Below are positions 26,758-33,793 of a stretch of 64,000 nt of DNA, piece by piece; the stretch's first letter is position 1; each line of letters starts with the position of its first letter. The position numbers were made by a program, and so were the translations under genes. Under the pieces are notes generated by a model. The model was not told the DNA's origin. It saw only the letters and a program-made list of their open reading frames with translations, and ran no database searches. Origin of the DNA: Pararhodobacter sp. (lineage in GTDB: Bacteria > Pseudomonadota > Alphaproteobacteria > Rhodobacterales > Rhodobacteraceae); NCBI RefSeq assembly GCF_034676545.1, contig NZ_JAUCBZ010000015.1, positions 2,635,001 to 2,699,000 of the forward strand, in the 5' to 3' direction.

Positions 26758-27012
26758 ATGAGCAGCACTCAATCCACCTATGACGTCACCGCCGACGAAC
26801 TGCGACAGTTCATTGAACGTTTCGAGCATCTGGACGCGGAAAAGAAAGACATCGCCGACCAGCAAAAAGAGGTCATGGCCGAGGCCAAGGGGCGCGGCTA
26901 CGACGTGGCGGTCCTGCGCAAGATCATCGCCTTGCGCAAACGCGAACCCAATGACATCGCCGAGGAAGAAGCCGTGATGGAGCTGTATAAAGCCGCGTTG
27001 GGGATGGAATAA
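26758..27012 (+). CDS. gapR: GapR family (DUF2312) DNA-binding protein
   Basis: GapR of Caulobacter is a nucleoid-associated protein that binds overtwisted DNA ahead of replication and transcription and stimulates gyrase. The 84-residue protein has the family pattern: an N-terminal coiled coil (DELRQFIERFEHLDAEKKDI), AEAKGRGYDVAVLRKIIALRK and a conserved C-terminal EEAVMELYKAALG. Length is typical. GAGG lies just before the ATG. Neighbours are unrelated. Confidence 0.92.
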   Translation: MSSTQSTYDVTADELRQFIERFEHLDAEKKDIADQQKEVMAEAKGRGYDVAVLRKIIALRKREPNDIAEEEAVMELYKAALGME

Positions 27013-27085
27013 GCACCCCGACACTTGCGCGACTGGCATCTGTGCGTGCCAGTCGGCAAGCGCACCCGGTCGGCGCGCTATGCGT

Positions 27086-27961
27086 CTAGGGTTCCAGCAG
27101 CGTAACACCGGGAAAAGACGCGATCAGATCCAGATCCTGCTCATAAATCTCGGTCAGAACCTCGACATAGGCATCGTTCCAACCGGGCAACGTGGCGTCG
27201 ACTTCCAGACTTTCGGGCCTGGCGAATTTTTCCAGCATCGCGCTGAGAACCTTGCGGCGATGAAGGTCATCGGTGATCGGGTTCCTGGCAAAATAGCGCC
27301 GCATGGCCTCGTGCGTCTTGGGGGTCATCATGTCCCAATACCACGCGAACCAACCGACAAGGGTCGTGGTCGGTTGATGGCCGGATACCGCGCGCAGAAC
27401 CTCGGGCCACAGCAACGCCGTGTCCTCGTCGGTCCAGATCGTGATCGGCACCTCGGGCACCGAATCCTTGATCTGCGCGATCACTTCGGACCAGCGCATG
27501 GAGGCGGGGTCAATATCCGTCAACGCCGCATCGCGACCGCCGCCGCGCTGGCGCTTGATCAAGGCGGGCAAGAAGGTCGCCGGGCTTCGCACCGCCAGAT
27601 AGACCTGCACCTTGGCGGCGGGGAAAAGCCGGCAAAACTCGGCGATGCGTTCGCCCGCCCGGGGATAAAAACGCCCGCCCTCGATCACCCAATTGGGCGG
27701 CGCCAGCAGGTTCTCGAGGGAAAACACGGTGCGGCGGACATTATCGGACTCCAGCAACCCGTCGAGCAGTGTTTCCTGGGTTTCCTCGCTGGTGGGCTGG
27801 TCGCGCATTTCGCGCGCCAGCACCAGCAATTGTTGCTGATAGAGACCAGGACCGGGCACGGCGATCCCCTCGGCAGCCAACAAATCCCGGTTGCGCACGA
27901 GATTGCGCATGAGCTTGTTCTCGTCGGTCAGATGCGCGCCAAGATGAAGTGCAATTTCCAT
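27086..27961 (-). CDS. Conserved sulfotransferase-like protein, uncharacterised
   Basis: The 291-residue protein starts LHLGAHLTDENKLMRNL, a beta-strand and loop in the position of the PAPS-binding loop of sulfotransferases (normally GxxKTGTT/S), but without the usual Lys-Thr residues. Later blocks, VYLAVRSPATFLPALI and ITIWTDEDTALLWPEVL, resemble the 3'-phosphate-binding R-x-P-x-x region and a downstream strand of that fold. I recall similar proteins of unknown function in roseobacters. No signal peptide or membrane helix is seen. It lies between gapR and a tRNA gene, alone on its strand. Sulfotransferase ancestry is an inference; activity is doubtful. Confidence 0.6.
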   Translation of the reverse strand: MEIALHLGAHLTDENKLMRNLVRNRDLLAAEGIAVPGPGLYQQQLLVLAREMRDQPTSEETQETLLDGLLESDNVRRTVFSLENLLAPPNWVIEGGRFYPRAGERIAEFCRLFPAAKVQVYLAVRSPATFLPALIKRQRGGGRDAALTDIDPASMRWSEVIAQIKDSVPEVPITIWTDEDTALLWPEVLRAVSGHQPTTTLVGWFAWYWDMMTPKTHEAMRRYFARNPITDDLHRRKVLSAMLEKFARPESLEVDATLPGWNDAYVEVLTEIYEQDLDLIASFPGVTLLEP

Positions 27962-28066
27962 GCAAGGGGCTTATCGCGACGGCACGCGGCAACGCAAGAG
28001 TGGACCAAAGATTTGATATTTCTTGGTGCTTGAGTCGCAAAACATTTGCCGCTAAAGAGGCGCTGC

Positions 28067-28142
28067 GCCGGTTTAGCTCAGTTGGTAGAGCAGTGGTTTT
28101 GTAAACCGAAGGTCGGGGGTTCGAGTCCCTCAACCGGCACCA
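28067..28142 (+). tRNA. tRNA-Thr (anticodon TGT)
   Basis: The 76-base cloverleaf ends in a genomically encoded CCA. Acceptor arms GCCGGTT/AACCGGC pair fully, the D arm GCTC/GAGC is intact, the anticodon loop is TTTGTAA and the T arm has TTCGAGT. The anticodon stem has a G27-A43 mismatch and a T28-G42 wobble. TGT reads ACA and related threonine codons. Confidence 0.97.
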
Positions 28143-28312
28143 GTTTACAATCCGATCCGAACCTTGGCCGCGCTGAATCAAGCCCGGCGCGGTTTCGGGC
28201 GTGATGTCTTGGTTGTGCTGACGGGTTTTTGCCCTTCGCGCAATCGGTTTGCCGGGCGCGCAATGGCCGATGACGGCACGCGGACGCGAGTCAGGCAGCG
28301 CGCGGACCGACC

Positions 28313-28795
28313 CTATTGCTGTTCGGCGGGCGCCGTGGCGGTTGGCACAAAGAGCGGAACCGTCGAGATCGACATCTTGGCCGACCCCTCTTGCAGCTCC
28401 GAAGCGTGCGCGAGATAGATCAGCGTCTGATTGGCCTCGTCAAAAATCCGTGTGACGCGCAGGGTTTTCCAGACAATTGAGCGTCTTTCAGAAAAAATGC
28501 TCTCGCCTTCGGGGCTGCGATCAATATCGCCGATCACAATCGGACCGGTCTGGCGGCACGAGACCGCCGCGTTCGACGGGTCCTCGAACCAGTTGCCGTT
28601 CTGCAACCGGTCAATGATGCCGCGCTCGAAATACGCGACATGACAGGTTACGCCTTGAACCTCGGGGTCCGCGAAGGCCTCGATGATGATGTCATTACCA
28701 AGCCAATCGACATCGACCTCGCCCACCTGTTCCGCCGCTGCGGGCGACAAACTCAAGGCAAGGCAGGCGGTGGCGATCGCATATGTGAGACGCAT
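28313..28795 (-). CDS. creA: CreA family secreted protein
   Basis: The product (160 residues from ATG 28795) has a signal peptide (MRLTYAIATACLALSLSPAAA) followed by the CreA domain with VDVDWLGNDIIIEAF, DPEVQGVTCHVAYFERG and DPSNAAVSCRQTGPI blocks, whose two cysteines probably form a disulfide. CreA is a conserved periplasmic or cell-envelope protein of unknown function, often near the creBCD regulatory genes in enterobacteria, which are absent here. An upstream ATG at 28861 would only add a non-signal-like extension. It lies after tRNA-Thr, on the opposite strand. Confidence 0.88.
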   Translation of the reverse strand: MRLTYAIATACLALSLSPAAAEQVGEVDVDWLGNDIIIEAFADPEVQGVTCHVAYFERGIIDRLQNGNWFEDPSNAAVSCRQTGPIVIGDIDRSPEGESIFSERRSIVWKTLRVTRIFDEANQTLIYLAHASELQEGSAKMSISTVPLFVPTATAPAEQQ

Positions 28796-28881
28796 GATCT
28801 GACTCCAGGTCCAAACATGTCCAACCCGCGAGGCGGCAATTGGTTCCCGCCCAAAACACACATTTCTTTGCGCGAAAATCC

Positions 28882-28908
28882 GGAACGGTTTGCCGTCTGC
28901 CCGGTTCT
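28882..28908 (+). promoter_or_regulatory. Candidate ECF-type stress promoter of csbD
   Basis: GGAAC (28882-28886), exactly 16 bases, then GGTTCT (28903-28908). The -35 element and spacing resemble the alphaproteobacterial general-stress (EcfG-type) pattern GGAAC-N16/17-CGTT. The same layout precedes the PRC-barrel gene. The distance to the csbD ATG is 58 bases. Confidence 0.55.
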
Positions 28909-28966
28909 CTCAGCACAGGCCAAACGTTGAAATGGCGTTGCGGCCGCAACCTTGAAGGAGATTGCT

Positions 28967-29167
28967 ATGAACTGGGATCAAGTCAAAGGCGAATGGAAAG
29001 TCATGAAAGGCAAGGCCCGCGAAAAATGGGGTGAGCTGACCGATGACGAGCTGGACCAAGCTGCGGGCGAACGTGAGCAGCTCGAAGGTTTGGTGCAAAA
29101 GCGCTACGGCAAGACCAAGGAGGCCGCCAAGAAGGAGGTGGAATCCTGGATGAAAGACAACTCGTAA
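28967..29167 (+). CDS. CsbD family stress-response protein
   Basis: CsbD proteins are small, very hydrophilic four-helix proteins that belong to general stress regulons (sigma-B in Bacillus; osmotic, phosphate and cell-wall stress elsewhere). The 66-residue product has the family start MNWDQVKGEWKVMKGKA, a central WGELTDDELDQAAGERE region and a lysine-rich KTKEAAKKEVESW end. I chose ATG 28967 because AAGGAG lies about 8 bases before it; an in-frame codon at 28952 overlaps that ribosome site. The GGAAC-N16-GGTTCT promoter upstream supports stress control. Confidence 0.93.
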   Translation: MNWDQVKGEWKVMKGKAREKWGELTDDELDQAAGEREQLEGLVQKRYGKTKEAAKKEVESWMKDNS

Positions 29168-29433
29168 ATCAAACCGGGCCTGGCAGCGATCCTGGCTCAT
29201 GTCGCCGCGCGATCTGACATCGCCGGCGACAGGCCAAACCGGCTGCCGGCCCGCCGTGACCGACACGCGCACGGGGTTCCGGATTGCGCCTTGAAGGTGT
29301 CACGGCGAAAGACCCGGACGGACGCCGAACTCACCATGTTTTGCCACGCGACGGACCCCTTTCCCGGGGTCCGAAGGATGCGGTGTGCCCGTCTTGCACG
29401 GAATTATAATTGTTATTTTTCCGCGCCTTACAA
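29168..29433. other. Non-coding gap between csbD and the PRC-barrel gene
   Basis: I see no gene in this stretch. It holds a hairpin CGGACCCC/GGGGTCCG (29352-29373) without a T-run, which may end csbD transcription or shape the leader of the next gene, and an AT-rich patch near 29400-29420 just before the next promoter. Confidence 0.5.
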
Positions 29434-29460
29434 GGAACCTTTCGTTCAACTGTCGGTTCT
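29434..29460 (+). promoter_or_regulatory. Candidate ECF-type stress promoter of the PRC-barrel gene
   Basis: GGAAC (29434-29438), 16 bases, then GGTTCT (29455-29460): the same hexamers and spacing as before csbD. The ATG lies 32 bases after the -10-like element. Confidence 0.55.
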
Positions 29461-29492
29461 TTTCACATCAACAACGACCTCAAAGGAGATAC

Positions 29493-30275
29493 ATGATGAA
29501 ACGCTTCATGACCACAACCGCGATTGCCCTTTTCCTTGGCACCTCGGCGATGGCAGAAGGCCATATGGCGATGTTCTCGACCGCGCCATTCAACGCCGCC
29601 ATCAACCTGAATGCCTCGGACATCATCGGCGCGCGCGTCTATGCCACCGAAGCCAGCCTGGAGGGCACCACGTCGGTGACCGCCGACCAAGCCACGGCGT
29701 GGGATGATATCGGCGAGATCAACGAGATCATCCTGACGCGCGACGGCACGGTGCAATCGGTGATCGTCGGCGTCGGCGGCTTCCTGGGGATCGGTGAAAA
29801 AGACGTTGCCGTGAACATGGGTGACCTGCGCTTTGTGTCAGACGGCGATGATCCGGAGGATTACTTTCTGGTCATCAACGCCAATGCCGAGGGCATCATG
29901 GAAGCGGCGGCCTATGAGCGCGCTGATATGGACCATGACAACGATCAGACACGGGTCATGGCCCCTATGATCGAGCGTGACGGCTATCGCACCGTGGTGA
30001 TCAACGACCTGACCACCGAGGACCTGACGGGCGCGCGCGTATACGGCCTTGGCGATGAAGATGTCGGCGAAATCAGTCAGCTTCTGATGACGACCGATGG
30101 CACGATTGATCGGGCGGTGATCGACGTCGGCGGGTTCCTGGGCATGGGCGAGCGCCCGGTTGCCGTATCGTTTGACGAGTTGACGATCATCCGGGCCGAT
30201 GACGGCGGCGACCTGCGCGTCTATATCGACAGCTCGGAGGAAGCGCTTGAAGCCAAGCCCGAATATGAGGGCTAA
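29493..30275 (+). CDS. Exported protein with two PRC-barrel domains
   Basis: The 260-residue product has a signal peptide (MKRFMTTTAIALFLGTSAMA) and two PRC-barrel repeats, about 45-125 and 175-245. Each reads GARVY, an acidic G-E-I segment, a D-G-T turn and VGGFLG(I/M)GE followed by VAV. The repeats are clearly duplicated from one another. PRC barrels occur in photosynthetic reaction-centre H subunits and RimM, and as stress-linked secreted proteins; the exact role here is unknown. The start at ATG 29493, with AAGGAG 5 bases before it, could also be the adjacent ATG at 29496. The shared promoter with csbD suggests a common stress regulon. A strong terminator follows. Confidence 0.88.
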   Translation: MMKRFMTTTAIALFLGTSAMAEGHMAMFSTAPFNAAINLNASDIIGARVYATEASLEGTTSVTADQATAWDDIGEINEIILTRDGTVQSVIVGVGGFLGIGEKDVAVNMGDLRFVSDGDDPEDYFLVINANAEGIMEAAAYERADMDHDNDQTRVMAPMIERDGYRTVVINDLTTEDLTGARVYGLGDEDVGEISQLLMTTDGTIDRAVIDVGGFLGMGERPVAVSFDELTIIRADDGGDLRVYIDSSEEALEAKPEYEG

Positions 30276-30288
30276 GATACAAATGAAA

Positions 30289-30320
30289 GCGGCAGCCCCC
30301 TTGGGCTGCCGCGACTTTTT
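30289..30320 (+). terminator. Rho-independent terminator after the PRC-barrel gene
   Basis: GCGGCAGCCC (30289-30298) pairs perfectly with GGGCTGCCGC (30303-30312), followed by GACTTTTT. Confidence 0.85.
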
Positions 30321-30340
30321 GGCGTTCAAACGCCGCTGGC

Positions 30341-30469
30341 TCAGGCTTTGATGCGCAGCAGGCGTCCGCCGAACAGAGCGACTTGCTCGACGCTGGTGAT
30401 GACCCGAAAGGCAGCCTCCGATACCATCATCGAGAGTGAGAGCGACGTGTTTGGCAAATGCGTGTTCAT
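30341..30469 (-). CDS. Small 42-residue protein, uncharacterised
   Basis: An ATG at 30467-30469 preceded by GGAG at 8 bases opens a 42-codon frame ending in TGA. The peptide begins MNTHLPNTSLSL, has an amphipathic or hydrophobic middle (AAFRVITSVEQVALFGG) and ends in a basic RLLRIKA tail. I do not recognise the family. It lies between the PRC-barrel terminator and the divergent LysR-type gene. The good ribosome site and its place in an otherwise empty gap support it; its short length keeps the call tentative. Confidence 0.5.
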   Translation of the reverse strand: MNTHLPNTSLSLSMMVSEAAFRVITSVEQVALFGGRLLRIKA

Positions 30470-30618
30470 GGGGGCATCTCCGGTTCGGGGTTAACTGGGG
30501 GTCGGGGTTAGCGGGTATCTCGCCCTTTGTGTCTACGGGGTATGGACACGCAGCACAAACGATGGTTTCTATTGTGACAGATTAGAAAAACTACGCCGTA
30601 CACATCAAGGTCTGCCCA

Positions 30619-31551
30619 ATGCGCCGCCTACCGCCCTTGAAATCCTTGCAAGCCTTCGAAGCCGCCGCGCGATGGTTGAGTTTTTCTAAGGCCGCGGACG
30701 AGTTGTTCGTGACCCCTGCGGCGATCAGCCAGCAGATCAAGCAGTTGGAGGTTTTCCTCGGCACACCGCTGTTTCGCCGCATGACGCGGGCCGTGCAACT
30801 GACCGACGAGGCGAAAACCGTGCTGCCCTTGGTGACCGACGGGTTCGACAAGCTGGCCGAGGCCGTGGAACGTCTGGCGCGCGAGGAGGAAACCGGATTG
30901 CTGACGGTCAGCAGCGCACCGACCTTTGCGATCAAGTGGCTGGTGCAGCACCTGACGGATTTTTCCTCCCGTTACCCGGATATCGACGTGCGCCTCGATG
31001 CGTCACTGGAGATGCGCGACTTTGATCGCGACGGCATTGATGTGAGCATTCGTCTTGGCCTGGGGGATTATCCGGGGCTGCATGTGGCGCGGATTTTTGG
31101 CGAAGAGGTCAGCCCGGTTTGCAGCCCGATGCTGCTGGAGGGTGACAGGCCCTTGAACACACTGGATAATTTGAAAGATCATCGCCTGTTGCATGTCGAT
31201 TGGGGCAAACTGACCGCGTATTCGCCAACATGGGAAATCTGGGCCAAGGCCGCCGGGTTGGAGGATCTGGACGTCGCGCGCGGCCCGCAATTTTCCGTCG
31301 AAACCATGGCCATCGAGGCCGCGATCAACGGCAAGGGCGTGGCGCTGGTCAGTCATTCTGCGGTTGCCTCGGACCTCAGGACGGGTCGTCTGATCAAGCC
31401 GTTTGACCTCGCGGTGAAAACCGATATGGCCTATTGGCTGGTCTGCCCGCACACCCATTTGCGCCGGGCCAAGGTCCGCGCGTTCTGTGAATGGCTGCTG
31501 GAAACGGCGGCGGATGACGCGCCGATCTCGGACCGCATGGCACCGCGCTGA
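30619..31551 (+). CDS. LysR family regulator, GcvA-like
   Basis: The 310-residue protein begins MRRLPPLKSLQAFEAAARWL, typical of GcvA/AmpR-type LysR regulators, with a winged helix (about 5-65; SKAADELFVTPAAISQQIKQLE) and a periplasmic-binding-like effector domain (about 95-295, with VETMAIEAAINGKGVALVS). It lies divergent from the small 42-codon gene, across 149 bases, and convergent with bhcR. Its target is unknown. GcvA controls glycine cleavage in E. coli, and glycine or glyoxylate chemistry is encoded next door, so a link to C2 metabolism is possible but unproven. Confidence 0.88.
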   Translation: MRRLPPLKSLQAFEAAARWLSFSKAADELFVTPAAISQQIKQLEVFLGTPLFRRMTRAVQLTDEAKTVLPLVTDGFDKLAEAVERLAREEETGLLTVSSAPTFAIKWLVQHLTDFSSRYPDIDVRLDASLEMRDFDRDGIDVSIRLGLGDYPGLHVARIFGEEVSPVCSPMLLEGDRPLNTLDNLKDHRLLHVDWGKLTAYSPTWEIWAKAAGLEDLDVARGPQFSVETMAIEAAINGKGVALVSHSAVASDLRTGRLIKPFDLAVKTDMAYWLVCPHTHLRRAKVRAFCEWLLETAADDAPISDRMAPR

Positions 31552-31581
31552 CCGCCCGGTACGGCGCGGGCGCGCGATGCC

Positions 31582-32394
31582 TCAGGGCGCGGCGCCAAGG
31601 CTGCGCGACACCTCCTCGCCCGCCGCTTTGACCAGCGCGCCAAAGCGTTCAACGGTGTCGGGCGTGACGCGGTGCGAGGGGCCGGAAATGGAGATCCCCG
31701 CCACCGCCTGCCCCTGAAAACTGACAATCGGCGCGGCGATGCAACGCATACCGTAGCTTTTCTCTTCGTTGTCAAAGGCGTAGCCTTGGCGGCGGATCTG
31801 GTCCACCTCGGCCAGGAACCCGTCCCTGGAGACGATGGTCTGCGCGGTGAAGCGCGTAAAGGGGCAAGCGCGCAAGAACCGGCGCAAGCGTTCCTCGGAA
31901 AACGTGCTCAACAACGCCTTGCCGATCCCCGAGGCATGCATCGGCGCCTGTGTGCCCGGCGGGAAAAAGGCGCGGATCGATTCATGGGTTTCGACCTGGC
32001 TGAGAAAGATCACCATGTCGGATTTCTCGATCCCCAGATTCGAGGTCTCGCCGGTGGCCTCCATCAAGGCGCGCATGGCGGGCAAGGCGCGGGCAATCAC
32101 ATTGCTGCGCCTGAGAAACGTGGCGCCGATGCGAAACGTGCTGGCCCCGACCGACCATTCCTGGGTCAGCGAGTCACGCTCGACCATGCCGCGCGCCTCG
32201 AAGGTTGTCAGGACGCGGTACAGCGTGGCCGGAGATTGATCCATGACGGTGGCGATCTCGGTCAGGGTCATGGTCCCCCCTTCGGCCAGCACCTCGAGCA
32301 CGTCGATCGCGCGATCAACGGCCTGAATGGTGTTTTGGCCCGTGGAATCCTGAAATTTCCGGGGGCGTCCAAGATTGCGGGCATCACGCGCCAT
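31582..32394 (-). CDS. bhcR: IclR family regulator of the beta-hydroxyaspartate cycle, BhcR
   Basis: The 270-residue protein has an IclR winged helix (about 22-80, with TLTEIATVMDQSPATLYRVLTTFE in two blocks) and an IclR effector domain (about 100-260; HASGIGKALLSTFSEE, SYGMRCIAAPI). It lies directly divergent from bhcABCD. BhcR, described in Paracoccus, binds this intergenic region and responds to glyoxylate. The identification rests on family plus exact gene neighbourhood. The gap of about 190 AT-rich bases holds the shared promoters. Confidence 0.92.
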   Translation of the reverse strand: MARDARNLGRPRKFQDSTGQNTIQAVDRAIDVLEVLAEGGTMTLTEIATVMDQSPATLYRVLTTFEARGMVERDSLTQEWSVGASTFRIGATFLRRSNVIARALPAMRALMEATGETSNLGIEKSDMVIFLSQVETHESIRAFFPPGTQAPMHASGIGKALLSTFSEERLRRFLRACPFTRFTAQTIVSRDGFLAEVDQIRRQGYAFDNEEKSYGMRCIAAPIVSFQGQAVAGISISGPSHRVTPDTVERFGALVKAAGEEVSRSLGAAP

Positions 32395-32451
32395 TTTCGC
32401 ATTTCCCTATGGTTTCGTCAGTACCTTCAAATATCACCTGAAAGTGCCATA

Positions 32452-32462
32452 TTTCAATGAAA
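32452..32462. promoter_or_regulatory. Candidate BhcR operator
   Basis: TTTC-AAT-GAAA is a perfect inverted repeat in the bhcR/bhcA intergenic region (32395-32587). No other strong palindrome was found there. Its role is inferred from position only. Confidence 0.3.
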
Positions 32463-32587
32463 AACTGTATCTTGTTGTTTTAATTTGACTTTATACACAT
32501 CGTTGCCAAATTATTTTCGCTATCAAAAAAATTGTGAAAAAATATCGGCGGTTCTATTGTTGGCACAGCCCAGCAGAGGAACACGTC

Positions 32588-33676
32588 ATGAGCTTTCAGA
32601 ATCCCGTTTTCATTCCCGGCCCGACCAACATGCCAGAGGCGATCCGGCAAGCGTGCACCATGCCGACCATCGACCACCGCTCGCCGGTGTTTGGCAAGAT
32701 CCTGCACCCCTGCCTTGCCGGCGTGCGCACGGTTCTGAAAACCGAGAGCGCGCATATTTTCATCTTCCCCTCGACCGGAACCGGCGGCTGGGAAACGGCG
32801 CTCAGCAACACCTTGTCGCCCGGTGACGGCGTTCTGGCGGCGCGCAACGGCATGTTCAGCCACCGCTGGATCGACATGTGCCAGCGCCACGGGCTCGAGG
32901 TCACCATCGTGGAAACGCCGTGGGGTCAGGGTCTGCCCGCCGAGAAATACGAGGCAATCCTGAAGGCCGACACCGGCCACAAGATCAAGGTCGTGCTGGC
33001 GACGCATAACGAGACCGCAACCGGCGTGAAGTCGGATATCGGCGCGGTGCGCAAGGCGCTGGACGCGGCCAACCATCCGGCCATGTTGTTTGTGGACGGC
33101 GTCTCGTCCATCGGCTCGATGGATTTCCGGTTCGATGACTGGGGCGTCGATGTCGCCGTCACCGGGTCGCAAAAAGGCTTCATGCTGCCCGCCGGTCTGG
33201 CGATCGTGGGGTTCAGCGACAAGGCGATGGGCGCGCTGGAAACCGCCAGACTGCCGCGCACCTTCTTTGACGTGCGCGACATGGCCAAGGGCTATGCCAA
33301 CAACGCCTTTCCTTACACGCCGCCGGTCGGCCTGATGAACGGGCTGAAACTTTCGCTGGAGATGATCCAGGCCGAAGGGCTCGAGGCCGTGTTCGCCCGC
33401 CACCACCGCATTGCCGAGGGCGTGCGTCTGGCGGTCAAGGCGTGGGGGCTGGAGCTTTGCGCGGCAAGCCCGGATCTCTATTCTGACACCGTGTCGGCGA
33501 TCCGCACGCCCGAGGGTTTCAACGCCACCGACATTGTCACGGTCGCGGCACGCGATTACGGCATGGCGTTTGGCGTGGGTCTGGGCGAAGTTGCGGGCAA
33601 GGTGTTCCGCATCGGCCATCTTGGCAGCCTGACCGATGCCATGATGCTGTCGGGTCTGGCGACGGCGAAATGGTGA
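32588..33676 (+). CDS. bhcA: Aspartate-glyoxylate aminotransferase BhcA, C-terminus frameshifted
   Basis: BhcA transaminates glyoxylate with aspartate to glycine, opening the beta-hydroxyaspartate cycle. The 362-codon open frame is a class V PLP enzyme related to serine-glyoxylate aminotransferase, with FIPGPTNMP at the N-terminus, FPSTGTGGWE phosphate-binding residues and the PLP lysine Lys196 in GSQKGFML. ATG 32588 has GAGGAA upstream. The frame ends early: after LATAK it reads W-stop, while the expected family tail lies in another frame at 33667-33777. One base added to the AAA run at 33668-33670 restores a full protein of about 396 residues. As given, the enzyme lacks its C-terminal 30-odd residues. 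Confidence 0.9.
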   Translation: MSFQNPVFIPGPTNMPEAIRQACTMPTIDHRSPVFGKILHPCLAGVRTVLKTESAHIFIFPSTGTGGWETALSNTLSPGDGVLAARNGMFSHRWIDMCQRHGLEVTIVETPWGQGLPAEKYEAILKADTGHKIKVVLATHNETATGVKSDIGAVRKALDAANHPAMLFVDGVSSIGSMDFRFDDWGVDVAVTGSQKGFMLPAGLAIVGFSDKAMGALETARLPRTFFDVRDMAKGYANNAFPYTPPVGLMNGLKLSLEMIQAEGLEAVFARHHRIAEGVRLAVKAWGLELCAASPDLYSDTVSAIRTPEGFNATDIVTVAARDYGMAFGVGLGEVAGKVFRIGHLGSLTDAMMLSGLATAKW

Positions 33677-33777
33677 TGGTCGATCTGGGGCTTGATGTTA
33701 CGCTTGGCGCAGGCGTTGCGGCGGCACAGGAGTATTACCGCCACGGCTCCAGCAAAAGCCGCCGTGTTGCGGCATAA
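33667..33777 (+). pseudogene. Out-of-frame C-terminal segment of bhcA
   Basis: This frame encodes EMVMVDLGLDVTLGAGVA and then AAQEYYRHG and a basic end before TAA at 33775-33777. The GVAAAQEYYR block is the usual end of serine-glyoxylate-type aminotransferases. The stop lies 16 bases before bhcB, a normal operon gap, whereas the in-frame bhcA stop leaves 117 bases. Confidence 0.75.
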
Positions 33778-33793
33778 GGAAGGGTTTCGCACC

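Noticed and set aside
33660..33680. Programmed frameshift in bhcA
   Set aside because: There is no classic slippery heptamer or downstream pseudoknot that I can see; a one-base indel in AAA is simpler.
33692..33793. Upstream extension of bhcB
   Set aside because: The extra 34 codons overlap the displaced bhcA tail in another frame; homology and a good ribosome site support ATG 33794.
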